A DNA stretch of 64,000 nucleotides from Raineyella antarctica (GCF_900092135.1 NZ_FMYF01000006.1:1-64000); one strand, 5' to 3'; positions 17,190 to 26,120 are shown, counted from the first letter of the stretch. Notes: a model not told the origin generated them from the sequence alone. Made by a program: numbers and translations.

Positions 17190-17756
17190 TCAGACGAAGA
17201 CGCCGAGGTTGGGCGTCTGGAGGATCGCGGTGGTCAGCAGCGCCGTGCGGCGCAGCAGGCGAGGGCCATCCGCGGTGAGGCGCAGCTGGTCCTGGCGGCG
17301 TACCGGGATCACGTCGCCGAGCTCGTCGTGGCCGCGCTGGCGGTAGAGCAGCAGGGCACTCTCCACGTTGACCACGTCGGCGGACTCGCCGCGCTCGACG
17401 ATCACGCTGCCGACCACGCGCAGGGTGCGCGAGGGCGCCACCTCCGCCCAGGCCTGGCCGCTGTCCAGGCGCGCCACGCGCAGCGCGAGCAGCGGCTTGT
17501 CGTCGCGGATGCGGTAGCCGCCGCCGGAGACCTCGTCCTCGAACGAGAGCCTGGCCGAGCGGATCGGCACCTCGTAGACGATCTCGTCGTCGATCATGGT
17601 GAGCCACTCGTCGAAGCGGCGCTCGTCCAGCAGCTTGGCCTCGCGGGCCAGGAAGTCCTCCGCCAGGTGGCGGATCTGCTCCTGGGTCAGTGCGCCGGTG
17701 TCGGTGACGGTAGCTGCGGTGTTCCCGGCAGTGGTGTTGACGGTGGTGGTGCTCAT
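17190..17756 (-). CDS. Rieske dioxygenase beta subunit
   Basis: Small subunit of an aromatic-ring-hydroxylating dioxygenase, 188 aa, of the NTF2-like fold. Recognisable segments are FLAREAKLLDERRFDEWLTM, the YEVPIRSAR strand and RRTALLTTAILQTPNLGVF at the C-terminus. Beta subunits carry no metal and stabilise the alpha3beta3 hexamer. The first 25 residues are Thr-rich and poorly conserved. Its ATG overlaps the alpha-subunit stop (ATGA), ensuring equal production. Confidence 0.93.
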   Translation of the reverse strand: MSTTTVNTTAGNTAATVTDTGALTQEQIRHLAEDFLAREAKLLDERRFDEWLTMIDDEIVYEVPIRSARLSFEDEVSGGGYRIRDDKPLLALRVARLDSGQAWAEVAPSRTLRVVGSVIVERGESADVVNVESALLLYRQRGHDELGDVIPVRRQDQLRLTADGPRLLRRTALLTTAILQTPNLGVFV

Positions 17757-19219
17757 GCCTGTGCCCCCTCGGTGAGAATGCCCTCGTCCTCGACCGCTGC
17801 CGCGGCCGCCGCGACCACCGCGGCTTCACGGACGGCCAGGTCGGCCGCCTTGGTCTCTGCCTTCATGGTCTGGTTGTGGCTGCGCATGGCGTCCACCCAG
17901 CGGCGGTAGAAGGCCTCCTGCAGGTACTCCCCGTAGATCGACGGGTAGTACTTGCCCGGGCCCTGCCACTCGGGGTCGGGTCCGGTGCGCTTCTGGCGGA
18001 AGTGCAGCCGCATGCCGGCCTCGCGGGCCCAGGCGCTGCGCCCGGCCTTGGCGATGCCCTCCCAGACCACCGTGTCGTCCTGTTCGAAGACACCGCCGGA
18101 GCCGAAGCCGTACTGGCCGGCCAGGTAGGCCTTGTCCTTGTACGCCTGGGGAGCGACCTTGTACTCGAACTCCCAGGTCCACAGCTCCATCACGCCCGGG
18201 GCCACCGGCTGCCAGACCCGGATGTTGGTGAACGGGATCGGCATCTCGCCGGGGTTGGCCGGCTGCGGGAAGCGCAGGTAGCTGAAGTTCGGGAAGAAGG
18301 TTCCGATGGTCGGCGGCCGGTTCTCGATCATCTCCCGCTGGACGTCGTCCAGGCGGTCCAGGTCGAACAGGTCGCGCACTTCCGGCGGATAGCCCCACAT
18401 GGTGAACTGCGGTGCGATCAGGTCGGCGATGGAGTGGCCGATGAAGCTGTTGCCGTTGCCGAAGTCGTAGCCGTGGGCCACCACCGACACGTTGTTGAGG
18501 CCGGGGATGAAGCCGGACAGGGTGTTCGAGTAGTGCGTGGTGCCGACGTGGTAGGCGTCACCGGCGAAGTTCTCCGCGCCGTTCTTCCAGTCGGCCTTGA
18601 CGGTGAAGACCTCGGGCTGGGCCAGCACCTCCATGCCGTCCGGGTGCAGGTTCACGACTGCCTCGAAGGCCCAGACCGCATCGCCCAGGTACTCGCGCAG
18701 CGGCGGGACGTCCTCCGACAGCGAGGCGAAGATGAAGCCGAAGAGGCTCTCGACCTTCGGCGCCCGCAGCAGCCCCCACTCGCGCGGATCCAGCTTCTCG
18801 CCGTACGCGTCGTTCATCTGGGGTGCACCGGCCCAGTCGCCGTCGTTCTTGTAGGCCCAGCCGTGGTAGGGGCACTTGAAGACTGCAGTGTTGCCGCGGT
18901 CCTCGTGGCAGACCTCGGTGCCGCGATGGCGGCAGTGGTTGTTCAGGACCCGGATGATGCCCTTGCTGTCACGGCTCAGGATGACGCGGTCGGTGCCGAT
19001 CCGCCGCATGACGAAGTCGCCCTTGTTCGGGATCTCGGACTCGTGGCCCAGGAACACCCAGGTCTTGGTGAAGATGCGCTGCATCTCGGCGGCGAAGATC
19101 CGGTCGTCGTTGAAGATGTCGACCGGGAGCAGGCTGTCGTCGAGGGACTCCTCGACCCGGTCGACGACGGAGTCGATGTAGGCGGTGTCGTCCGCACTCG
19201 GGGTTTGGTACCGATGCAT
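17753..19219 (-). CDS. Rieske dioxygenase alpha subunit
   Basis: Large catalytic subunit of a ring-hydroxylating dioxygenase, 488 aa. The Rieske 2Fe-2S ligands are C96-x-H98 and C116-x2-H119 with the usual 17-residue spacing. The mononuclear iron site has H224 and H229 in GDAYHVGTTH, and a downstream acidic residue would complete it. The enzyme adds O2 across an aromatic double bond to give a cis-dihydrodiol. The C-terminus ends in an Ala-rich tail of about 30 residues beyond the usual domain. The substrate pocket cannot be read by eye, so the substrate is open. Confidence 0.95.
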   Translation of the reverse strand: MHRYQTPSADDTAYIDSVVDRVEESLDDSLLPVDIFNDDRIFAAEMQRIFTKTWVFLGHESEIPNKGDFVMRRIGTDRVILSRDSKGIIRVLNNHCRHRGTEVCHEDRGNTAVFKCPYHGWAYKNDGDWAGAPQMNDAYGEKLDPREWGLLRAPKVESLFGFIFASLSEDVPPLREYLGDAVWAFEAVVNLHPDGMEVLAQPEVFTVKADWKNGAENFAGDAYHVGTTHYSNTLSGFIPGLNNVSVVAHGYDFGNGNSFIGHSIADLIAPQFTMWGYPPEVRDLFDLDRLDDVQREMIENRPPTIGTFFPNFSYLRFPQPANPGEMPIPFTNIRVWQPVAPGVMELWTWEFEYKVAPQAYKDKAYLAGQYGFGSGGVFEQDDTVVWEGIAKAGRSAWAREAGMRLHFRQKRTGPDPEWQGPGKYYPSIYGEYLQEAFYRRWVDAMRSHNQTMKAETKAADLAVREAAVVAAAAAAVEDEGILTEGAQA

Positions 19220-19289
19220 GGGGTTCTCCTTTGAACCGAACAGGATGGGGTGGATCGGGCCGGCGGGCAGCCGGGCTGGAGTGGTGGGG

Positions 19290-20522
19290 TCAGGCGCCGG
19301 TCGCGGCGACCGTCAGGCCGGCATGGGCGAGGGCCTCGTCCCAGCCCGCGCCTCTCTGGAGGAGCTTCTTGTAGCCGCGCAAGGAGCGTTCGCACCCGCG
19401 CGAGACGATGGCGTGGAACCGGCCGTCGCGGCCGAACAGGACGAGGAACTCCTCGTCGTCGTACGTGCCCAGGGCCAGCAGGGAGTCGTCACCGTCCCGG
19501 CGACGCCCGTAGTAGTGGTACTTGCGCTCGAACATGTCGGTCCAGAAGTACGGGACCGTGCGGTAGGGGGTGTCGGTTCCCTTGGCGATGTTGAGTCCGA
19601 CCACCCGGCCCTGCTCGATCGCGTTGGTCCAGTGGTGCACCCGGACGAACTCGTCGTAGAGGGGGTGGAAGAAGTAGGCGACGTCCCCGGCGGCCCAGAC
19701 GTCGGGCAGGTTGGACCGTCCGGCGGCGTCGGTCACGACTCCGCCGTCGACCTGCAGGCCGGAGCCCTCGAGCCACTCGATGTTGGGGGTGACGCCGATC
19801 CCGGCGATCACGCACCCGGTGGCGTGGGTGTGCTCGATGCCGTCCCGGTCGGTGTAGCGCAGGAGGTAGTCCCCCGGCGTGCCGCTGACGCCGGTGACGT
19901 ACGTCTCCGAGTGCAGGTCGACCCCGTGGGCACGGTGGTCGTCGCGGATGATCGTGGCGACCTCCGGGCCGATGATGTGGTCCATCGGCAGCGGGTGGGC
20001 ACCGAAGAGGGTGACCTCCTTGCCGCGTTCGCGCAGGCTCGCGGCGACCTCCAGCCCGATGAATCCGGCGCCGACCACGGTGATCCGGTCGGCCGCGTTG
20101 ACCTGGTCACGGATCGCGACCAGGTCCTCGGCGGTGCGCATGGTCGGCAGCACGAGCCCGTCGTCGGTGGTCAGCGTACGGTTCCGGGTGCCGGTGGCGA
20201 CCAGCAGCGCGTCGTAGGGGAACTCCTCGCCGTCCTGGGCGGTGACGACCTTGCGATCAGCGTCGAGGCGGGCGGCCGCCACACCGGTCCGGACGTCGTA
20301 GCCCTTCTCGGCGAAGTGCGCCGCCTGGCGCAGCTCGCGGACCTCGGGCTCGCCGGTCCCCGACAGCAGCGCCTTGGAGAGGGTCGGGCGGTCGTAGCCG
20401 GGGCGGGGCTCGGCATTGAGGATGGTGATGGGCCCCTGGTAACCGCCTTCGCGCAGGCCGTCGGCCGCACTGAGTCCGGCGGCGGAGCCCCCGACGATGA
20501 GGATGTTCTTCGGTGCGCCCAT
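19290..20522 (-). CDS. ferredoxin reductase (FAD/NADH)
   Basis: NADH-dependent ferredoxin reductase of the BphA4/rubredoxin-reductase type, 410 aa. It has the FAD motif ILIVGGSAAGLSA, the NAD motif ITVVGAGFIGLEVA, the second FAD segment VWAAGDVAYF and a C-terminal reductase domain. It passes electrons from NADH to the ferredoxin encoded 3 nt upstream and then to the Rieske oxygenase. Placement of ferredoxin and reductase before the oxygenase genes is the reverse of the common A1A2A3A4 order. Confidence 0.92.
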   Translation of the reverse strand: MGAPKNILIVGGSAAGLSAADGLREGGYQGPITILNAEPRPGYDRPTLSKALLSGTGEPEVRELRQAAHFAEKGYDVRTGVAAARLDADRKVVTAQDGEEFPYDALLVATGTRNRTLTTDDGLVLPTMRTAEDLVAIRDQVNAADRITVVGAGFIGLEVAASLRERGKEVTLFGAHPLPMDHIIGPEVATIIRDDHRAHGVDLHSETYVTGVSGTPGDYLLRYTDRDGIEHTHATGCVIAGIGVTPNIEWLEGSGLQVDGGVVTDAAGRSNLPDVWAAGDVAYFFHPLYDEFVRVHHWTNAIEQGRVVGLNIAKGTDTPYRTVPYFWTDMFERKYHYYGRRRDGDDSLLALGTYDDEEFLVLFGRDGRFHAIVSRGCERSLRGYKKLLQRGAGWDEALAHAGLTVAATGA

Positions 20523-20525
20523 CGG

Positions 20526-20735
20526 TCAGGCGCCGGTGGTGGTCAGGACGATGGCCTGGGCGGGGCAGCTGCGGGCCGCCTCCTCGAGGTCCTCGCGCTC
20601 GTCCTCGTCCGCCGAGTCGCGCAGCAGGACGGCAATGGAGCTGCCGGACGGTACGTCGAAAACGTCGGGAGAGATGCCCATGCACAGCCCGTAGGCCTGG
20701 CACTTGCTGGTGTCGAGAGCGATGGAGATGCTCAT
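20526..20735 (-). CDS. 3Fe-4S-type ferredoxin
   Basis: Ferredoxin of 69 aa with cluster ligands C12, C18 (KCQAYGLC) and C57 (SCPAQAI). The position that would hold the extra Cys of a 4Fe-4S ferredoxin is Ala/Tyr, so a 3Fe-4S cluster is predicted. It is the electron carrier between the reductase and the Rieske oxygenase. Most Rieske systems use a Rieske-type 2Fe-2S ferredoxin; 3Fe-4S partners are known from actinobacterial phenanthrene and phthalate dioxygenases. The ATG at 20735 has an AGGAAGG site. It is the first gene of the operon, with a recognisable promoter upstream. Confidence 0.93.
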   Translation of the reverse strand: MSISIALDTSKCQAYGLCMGISPDVFDVPSGSSIAVLLRDSADEDEREDLEEAARSCPAQAIVLTTTGA

Positions 20736-20800
20736 GGCTTCGTTGCCTTCCTGGTCAGCGTCGGCTGGTTCAACGCGTCCCTGCGCTGGCCGATGGAGAA

Positions 20801-20831
20801 AACATAGGACGCACGTCACATTTTGGGAAAC
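20801..20831 (-). promoter_or_regulatory. promoter of the Rieske dioxygenase operon
   Basis: On the minus strand, GTTTCCC (20831-20825) is separated by 18 nt from TATGTT (20806-20801). The same GTTTCCC-N18-TA box arrangement precedes the MFS gene. The predicted start near 20794 leaves a leader of about 60 nt before the ferredoxin ATG. Confidence 0.45.
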
Positions 20832-20849
20832 GGTTCTTCATGATGTCTG

Positions 20850-20868
20850 CCATCGATGCCATCAATGG
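20850..20868. promoter_or_regulatory. candidate LysR binding site, Rieske operon
   Basis: CCAT-N11-ATGG, a 19-bp near-perfect palindrome with T-N11-A geometry and one mismatched pair. Its centre is about 65 nt upstream of the predicted ferredoxin transcription start, which is the usual place for a LysR recognition site. A similar box lies beside the lysR gene of this cluster. Confidence 0.5.
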
Positions 20869-21021
20869 CTTGTCTGGCTGGTGCGAGCGCGACCCGTCCG
20901 GGGCCAGGGCTGGCAGGTCAGATTCGCCTCACCCACCGGCCCCCTCGGAACGCCGATCGCCCGGCGGCACCCCAGCAGGGCACCACCGGGCGGAGACCCG
21001 GGCACCGGCGACGGCCACCGG

Positions 21022-21060
<39 letters not shown>

Positions 21061-21064
21061 CCGA

Positions 21065-22237
21065 TCAGATCGGCGCGAGCAGTGCCGTGAAGGAGGCGTC
21101 CATCAGCTGGGCATGCTCCTGGCGATCACCCCGGGTGATCTCGATCTGGCCCAGGCGGCCGGAGTTGTTGACCACCATGGCGCAACGCTCCCAGCGACGC
21201 TCCTCGAAGGCTGACAGCGCGGCCTCGACCCCGGCCCCGGAGCACAATTCGTCGGCCAGCACGATCGCATCCTCGATGCCGATCCCGGCGCCGGCGGCCA
21301 GGTGTGGGGTGGTCGCGTGGACGGCGTCGCCGATCAGGACGATCCGGCCCAGGTGCCATGGCGTGTCGACCAGCAGTCCCTCGAGGGGGCGGAAGGAGAT
21401 CAGCGAGGTCTCGTCCAGCTGGTCGCGCGCGGACCGGAGGCGGGGATCGGAGAACGGCTCGAGCAGGGCCAGCAGGCGTGGCAGCAACTCCTCGTCGGGC
21501 ACCCGGCGATGGTCGGGGATGTTCTCGTTGACGAACAGGTACATCTCCCGGTCCGAGACAGGGTTCAGGCCGACCTTGACGTCGTCCCCGATCCACAGGG
21601 TCGTACGCGTGATGCCCGGATGCAGCGGGAGCACGGCCCGCCAGACGCCCTGGCCGCTGTAGTGGGGGCCGGGGACGTCGGGGAAGAGGGACCGGCGCGT
21701 CCGGGAGTACAGTCCGTCGGCTCCGACCACCACGTCGTAGCGGTGCTCCGAGCCATCGGTCAGCCGGGCCGTGACGCCGGTGCCGTCATCGACCAGGTCG
21801 GTGGCGGTGCTGCCGAGGTGCACCCGCACCCCGGCGGCCAGGGCCGCCTCGGAGAGGATCTGCTGCAAGAGCGGGCGCATGATGGCGCCGTTGCCCGGCA
21901 CGTCCTCGCCGGCGACCCGTGGACTGGGCAGACTCACCAGCGGGTGGCCGTCCGCCCGGAGGACGTCGGTGCCGTCGAAGGCGGCTCCCTCCGCGAGGTA
22001 CCGGTCCAGGACCCCGAGGGTCCGGAGCGCCCGGAGGGTCGGGCCGCCGATGCTGATCCCGGCGCCGTACGTGCCCCACTCGGGGGTGATCTCGACCAGG
22101 TCGACGCGTACGCCGCGCCTGGCCAGCTCGAGGGCTGCGGAGGTTCCGGAGAAGCCGCCGCCGATGACCAGGGCCGAGGCAGGAGCACCGGTGCCGGGAA
22201 CGCTGGCGCGGGTGATGCTGGTGTCAGGAACGCTCAT
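21065..22237 (-). CDS. FAD-dependent aromatic monooxygenase, second copy
   Basis: Class A flavin monooxygenase, 390 aa, paralogous to the gene at 12531-13661. It has ALVIGGGFSGTSAAL, the DG motif VVGADGLYSRTR and IVLIGDAVHATTPHLA. Shared blocks with its paralogue include GAGISIGGPTLRALR, GVWRAVLP and NPVSDREMYLFVN. Likely reaction: NAD(P)H- and O2-dependent hydroxylation of an aromatic acid or phenol. Its start overlaps the stop of the MFS gene by 14 bp, so import and oxidation may be coupled. The ATG at 22237 is preferred because upstream codons read back into the transporter gene. Confidence 0.87.
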   Translation of the reverse strand: MSVPDTSITRASVPGTGAPASALVIGGGFSGTSAALELARRGVRVDLVEITPEWGTYGAGISIGGPTLRALRTLGVLDRYLAEGAAFDGTDVLRADGHPLVSLPSPRVAGEDVPGNGAIMRPLLQQILSEAALAAGVRVHLGSTATDLVDDGTGVTARLTDGSEHRYDVVVGADGLYSRTRRSLFPDVPGPHYSGQGVWRAVLPLHPGITRTTLWIGDDVKVGLNPVSDREMYLFVNENIPDHRRVPDEELLPRLLALLEPFSDPRLRSARDQLDETSLISFRPLEGLLVDTPWHLGRIVLIGDAVHATTPHLAAGAGIGIEDAIVLADELCSGAGVEAALSAFEERRWERCAMVVNNSGRLGQIEITRGDRQEHAQLMDASFTALLAPI

Positions 22238-23918
22238 CGTGCGGGCGACCCCCTTCGAAGCCGGGCTGGTGCGGGTGGACGGGGATCGGGAGCTCGACGA
22301 CCGGTTCGGAGTCGACGTCGGGGTGCAGCGGGTCGAACAGTGCCTCGGGCTCGGGGTCCTTGCCGCCGGCACCAGCCATCAGCACCACCGTGAGGATCGC
22401 TGCCAGCAGGGCCGCCGCAGCGGCGACCAGCAGGCCGCGGGAGAAACCGTCGCCGAGCGCCTGCAGGGCGACGCCGGCGGCACCGGAGCCGGGGGCTCCC
22501 TGGGGCAGTCCGTTGACCGCCAGCGGACCGGCGATCCCGTTGATCGCCTCGGCGGCACCCTGGTCCTGCGGGGAGAGGCCGGCGCCGGAGAGGTTCTGGC
22601 CGAAGGTACGGGCGGCGGTGCTGAGGGCGACGGAGCCGACGATGGCCGGGCCGAGGGCGAAGCCGAGGTCGCGGATCATGTTGATCGTGGCGCTGCCCAT
22701 GCCGACCAGGTGCATCGGGACGTTGTTCAGGGCGACCGCCGTCATGGAGTTGAGGGCGAGGGCGAAGCCCAGGCCGACGAACAGGGCGGGGACGACGAAC
22801 GGTCCGAAGGAGGTGTTGGTGACGTCGAGCCTGCTGAGCAGGAAGGCGCCGACCCCCATCAGCAGCCAGCCGGCGGCGAGCAGCCAGCTCGGGTTGATCA
22901 CCCCGAGGAGGCGGGACAGCACGGGGACCAGGACGAAGGTGGGTGCCTGCACGACCAGGAAGAAGAGGGCGATCATGATCGGCGGCTGGTGCTGGACCGG
23001 GCCCAGCCACATGCTCATGCCGTAGCCGACGCCGAGGAAGGTGAACATGCCGATGATGGAGACCAGCGCGGTGACGGCGAAGGGGCGGTTGCGGAACAGG
23101 TCCAGGTGCAGGATCGGCGACTCGACCTTGCTCTCGATCACCAGGAAGGCGGCGAGCAGGGCGGCGCCGATGACGAACGCCCCGAGGATGCGCGGGCTGC
23201 CCCAGCCCTCCTCGGCACCTTGGATGACCCCGTACAGGACCAGCAGCAGGCCGAGGGCGAAGGTGATCTGGCCGGGGACGTCGAGCTTGCGGCCCTCGGG
23301 GGCGGACGACTCGACCGCCAGCAGGCCGGTCAGCAGCAGTGCGACGGCGGCCAGGCCGGCGAGGAACCAGTAGCTCAGGCGCCAGTTGCCGCCCGAGGAG
23401 ATGATGCCACCGGCCATCGGGCCGAAGGCGGCGGCCAGCGAGAGCGACCCGGCCCACATCGCCACGGCCTTCGCGCGCTGCTCCGGGGAGTGGGTGATGG
23501 CGGCGACCAGGGACAGCGAGCCGGGGAACATCGCGCCGGCACCGAGGCCGTTGATCGCGGCACCCAGCCAGAGTACCTCGACGCTGGGGGCGAGGGCGGA
23601 GACGATGCTACCGACGATCGCCAGCAGCGCTCCGGCGATCACCAGCTTCTTGCGGCCGAACATGTCGCCGAGGACACCGAAGCTGAACTCGAACACGACG
23701 ACGCTCACCATGAAGGCCGCCGTGATCCAGGTCAGCTGGAGGCCGGAGATGTTCAGGCTGGACTGGAACAGGCCGTTCAGCGAGGCGGGGAGCGCGCTGA
23801 TCGCCTGCGAGACGAACACGGCCGAGCAGGCGGCGATCAGGGTCCCGGAGTAGCCGACGACGGGGGCCGTCGTCGCACTGAGCCGCCCCGGGGATGTCGG
23901 GGTGGAGGTGTTGGTCAT
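22224..23918 (-). CDS. MFS transporter, DHA2-like, 14 TM
   Basis: Major facilitator transporter of 564 aa with about 14 hydrophobic helices, the size of the DHA2 drug:H+ antiporter family. Motif A appears as GDMFGRKK in the loop after the second helix, and GPMAGGIISSGGNWR lies at the position of motif C. The C-terminal 45 residues are acidic, Pro-rich and cytoplasmic. The ATG at 23918 has an AAGGGAGA site. Placement with a monooxygenase and the LysR regulator suggests uptake of the aromatic substrate or export of a toxic intermediate; direction cannot be told. Confidence 0.88.
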   Translation of the reverse strand: MTNTSTPTSPGRLSATTAPVVGYSGTLIAACSAVFVSQAISALPASLNGLFQSSLNISGLQLTWITAAFMVSVVVFEFSFGVLGDMFGRKKLVIAGALLAIVGSIVSALAPSVEVLWLGAAINGLGAGAMFPGSLSLVAAITHSPEQRAKAVAMWAGSLSLAAAFGPMAGGIISSGGNWRLSYWFLAGLAAVALLLTGLLAVESSAPEGRKLDVPGQITFALGLLLVLYGVIQGAEEGWGSPRILGAFVIGAALLAAFLVIESKVESPILHLDLFRNRPFAVTALVSIIGMFTFLGVGYGMSMWLGPVQHQPPIMIALFFLVVQAPTFVLVPVLSRLLGVINPSWLLAAGWLLMGVGAFLLSRLDVTNTSFGPFVVPALFVGLGFALALNSMTAVALNNVPMHLVGMGSATINMIRDLGFALGPAIVGSVALSTAARTFGQNLSGAGLSPQDQGAAEAINGIAGPLAVNGLPQGAPGSGAAGVALQALGDGFSRGLLVAAAAALLAAILTVVLMAGAGGKDPEPEALFDPLHPDVDSEPVVELPIPVHPHQPGFEGGRPHDERS

Positions 23919-23977
23919 GGAAGTGTCTCCCTTGCGGTCGGACGTCATCGGCCGATCGGACAGATAGGCATGCGATG

Positions 23978-24008
23978 AAACTAGGGCGCCGCGAGTGTGA
24001 CGGGAAAC
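23978..24008 (-). promoter_or_regulatory. promoter of MFS-monooxygenase transcript
   Basis: On the minus strand, GTTTCCC (24008-24002) and TAGTTT (23983-23978) are 18 nt apart, matching the Rieske operon promoter. A GTGT/ACAC repeat (23995-24010) overlaps it. No full T-N11-A palindrome could be recognised upstream. Confidence 0.4.
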
Positions 24009-24026
24009 ACATGCTGTCGATGGGGA

Positions 24027-24965
24027 CTATTGAGCGGATCGTTCCTCTTCGACGACGCTCCCCAGCGTGGCCGCATGCTCGGAGAACACCTGGCGCATCC
24101 ACCGGTGCCCGGCGTCCTCGTCGTTGAGGTCGGTCCACAGCAGCGTCTCGGAGAAGCCTGCCAGCGGCACCGGCGGCTCCAGGACGCGGAGCTCGCGACG
24201 GATCGCCGGGTAGGCGGCGAGACGGGCAGGGATGATCGCGATCAGCCGGGTGCCCTGCACCACGAAGGGGGTGATCCCCATGGTGGTGACCAGGTCCGTA
24301 CGGCGTTCCACTGCCATGGCATCCAGCTGGATCTCGACCAAGGAGGGCAGGCCGCCGGCCGTGCCCCACGCCAGGTAGGGCTGGGTCCGGAGGTCCTCCA
24401 GGGTGACGCTGCCACCGATGCTCGGGTTGTCCTTGTCGACCACGCAGATGTACCGGTCCCGGAACAGCACCTGGTGACGGAACCTCCGGTGGTCGGGCAG
24501 CGCCTCCTTGGGGACGATGACGGCGTCCACCCGGTTGCGCCGCAGCTCGTCCTCGAACCCCTCCGCGGGTGCGAGCACGCTGAAGCGTACGTTCGGGGCG
24601 ACCAGGGACAGGTGGGCGAGCAGTGGCTGCAGGAAGGTCATCACGACGAAGTCGCTGGCCAGGATGGTGAAGGTCCGCTCGTCCACCGCCGGGTCGAACC
24701 CGTCCGCATGGGCCAGCACCCGTTCCACCTCGGCCAGGACACGCCGTACCGGGACCTCGAGCGAGAGGGCGAGCGGGGTCGGGACCAGGGCACGGCCGTC
24801 GCGGACCAGCACCGGGTCGTCGAACAGCTTGCGGAGCCGGCCGAGGGTCGAGCTCATCGCCGACTGGCCGATGGAGAGCCGTTCTGCGGCACGGGTGACG
24901 CTGCGCTCGGCGAGGAGGGCGTCGAGGGCGACCAGCAGGTTCAGGTCCACTCGTTTCAGGTCCAT
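24027..24965 (-). CDS. LysR-family transcriptional regulator
   Basis: LysR-type regulator, 312 aa. The N-terminal winged helix (about 1-65) carries LLAERSVTRAAERLSIGQSAMSSTL and LRKLFDDPVLVR. The effector-binding domain from about 90 onward has VRFSVLAPAEGFEDELRRNRVD, a pattern close to NodD/NahR-type activators that sense aromatic compounds. It is divergent to the extradiol-aldolase operon and upstream of the MFS gene on the same strand. A CATACT box 7 nt before the ATG suggests a leaderless mRNA. The T-N11-A box at 24987-25007 overlies its own -35 region, so autorepression is likely. Confidence 0.92.
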   Translation of the reverse strand: MDLKRVDLNLLVALDALLAERSVTRAAERLSIGQSAMSSTLGRLRKLFDDPVLVRDGRALVPTPLALSLEVPVRRVLAEVERVLAHADGFDPAVDERTFTILASDFVVMTFLQPLLAHLSLVAPNVRFSVLAPAEGFEDELRRNRVDAVIVPKEALPDHRRFRHQVLFRDRYICVVDKDNPSIGGSVTLEDLRTQPYLAWGTAGGLPSLVEIQLDAMAVERRTDLVTTMGITPFVVQGTRLIAIIPARLAAYPAIRRELRVLEPPVPLAGFSETLLWTDLNDEDAGHRWMRQVFSEHAATLGSVVEEERSAQ

Positions 24966-24972
24966 GCGGGCA

Positions 24973-24978
24973 AGTATG
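24973..24978 (-). promoter_or_regulatory. -10 box of lysR
   Basis: CATACT on the minus strand, 7 nt before the ATG at 24965, implying transcription starts at or very near the start codon. The LysR box begins 9 nt further upstream. Confidence 0.4.
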
Positions 24979-24986
24979 ACCCTTGA

Positions 24987-25007
24987 TGGATCGGATCAAT
25001 ACATCCA
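24987..25007. promoter_or_regulatory. candidate LysR binding site, divergent promoter
   Basis: Perfect TGGAT-N11-ATCCA palindrome, which satisfies the LysR T-N11-A rule. It overlaps a second dyad, TTGAT-N7-ATCAA (24983-24999). It is centred about 62 nt upstream of the predicted plus-strand start and over the -35 region of the divergent lysR gene. Confidence 0.6.
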
Positions 25008-25020
25008 ATCGTCAGAGATT

Positions 25021-25052
25021 GTTTGTGGTGTAGGTCCCACTCCTCCTAGCCT
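25021..25052 (+). promoter_or_regulatory. promoter of extradiol-aldolase operon
   Basis: GTTTGTG (25021-25027), 19 nt, then TAGCCT (25047-25052). Predicted start near 25059 gives a 115-nt leader ending in a strong AAGGAGGAG ribosome site at 25157. Its layout resembles the two other promoters of the island. Confidence 0.45.
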
Positions 25053-25172
25053 CGACACATCGCAGCAGGACGCCCGCCGTCCCCGGCGCACCAAGCGCAG
25101 CGAGCCCAGAGCCCCGAAACACCGCGATCCGATCGCACCGACATATGCAGTCCTCAAGGAGGAGGAATTCAC

Positions 25173-26099
25173 ATGCAGGCACCGTTCCGCCCGGTCACCC
25201 ACGTCCGCCACGTCGCCATGGCCGTCCCGAACTACAAGGAGGCCGTCGACTTCTACCAGGACCTGTGGGGCCTCGAGCGGGTCGCCGACGACTCCGGCCT
25301 GTCCTTCTGGGGCACCCCCGCCGATCCCGAGCAGTACGTCGTCCGTCTCCGCGAGGACGAGAAGAAGGGCATCGACCTGGTCGCGTACGCCGCTAGGAGC
25401 GCCGCTGACGTCGACCAGCTCGCCGAGCGCCTGGTCGCCGGCAACATCAAGCTGGACCGTGAGCCCGGCTCCCTCGACACGCCGGGCGGTGGCTACGGCG
25501 TCCGCTTCTACGACCCCGACGGCGTGCTGGTCGAGGTGTCGGCGGACGTCGCACCCAAGCCCTTCCGGGCCCTGGAGGAGCGCGAGTCGATCCCGCAGAA
25601 CCTCAGCCACTTCGTCCTGAACACGCCGAACCTGGAGGCGATGAAGGGCTTCTACGAGGAGTACCTCGGGCTGCGCCTGACCGACTGGCTCGGCAACGTG
25701 CTGTGCTTCATGCGGGCCGGCTCGCAGCACCACATCCTCGGCCTCGGCCGCGGGCGGCACACCGCCATCAACCACGTCTCCTTCGAGATGCGCGGCATCG
25801 ACGAGTACATGCGTGGCTCCGGCCGCCTGCTGCGCGCCGGCCAGGAGGTGCTCTGGGGGCCGGGCCGCCACACCGCCGGCGACAACACCTTCAGCTACTT
25901 TCTCGACCCCAACGGGAACGTGCACGAGTACACCACCTCGCTGGAGGTCGTCGACGACGAGAACCACGAGCCGCGTACGTACGACATGAAGCCGGAGACC
26001 CAGGACCAGTGGGGCTTCGGTGGTGCGATCACCGAGCGGATGCTCGCCGCCCAGGCCAACGATCCCGACCAGAAGCTCTGGGCCTCCTCGCCCGTCTGA
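25173..26099 (+). CDS. extradiol dioxygenase, catechol 2,3-dioxygenase-like
   Basis: Second type I extradiol dioxygenase, 308 aa. Fe(II) ligands are H146 (NLSHFVLNT), H201 (AINHVSFEM) and E252 (NVHEYTTSL). The HHILGLG segment before the second His is typical of catechol 2,3-dioxygenases. Both VOC domains are complete. The ATG follows a strong AAGGAGGAG site. It opens the plus-strand operon under the LysR promoter and is not a close copy of the enzyme at 15271-16266, so it probably acts on a different diol, perhaps the lower-pathway catechol. Confidence 0.9.
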   Translation: MQAPFRPVTHVRHVAMAVPNYKEAVDFYQDLWGLERVADDSGLSFWGTPADPEQYVVRLREDEKKGIDLVAYAARSAADVDQLAERLVAGNIKLDREPGSLDTPGGGYGVRFYDPDGVLVEVSADVAPKPFRALEERESIPQNLSHFVLNTPNLEAMKGFYEEYLGLRLTDWLGNVLCFMRAGSQHHILGLGRGRHTAINHVSFEMRGIDEYMRGSGRLLRAGQEVLWGPGRHTAGDNTFSYFLDPNGNVHEYTTSLEVVDDENHEPRTYDMKPETQDQWGFGGAITERMLAAQANDPDQKLWASSPV

Positions 26100-26120
26100 G
26101 CCGCACCGACCCGCTCGGGT

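Noticed and set aside
24028-24046. Third LysR box upstream of the MFS promoter
   Set aside because: Only a TTGA half-site lies at the expected distance; no T-N11-A palindrome could be found.
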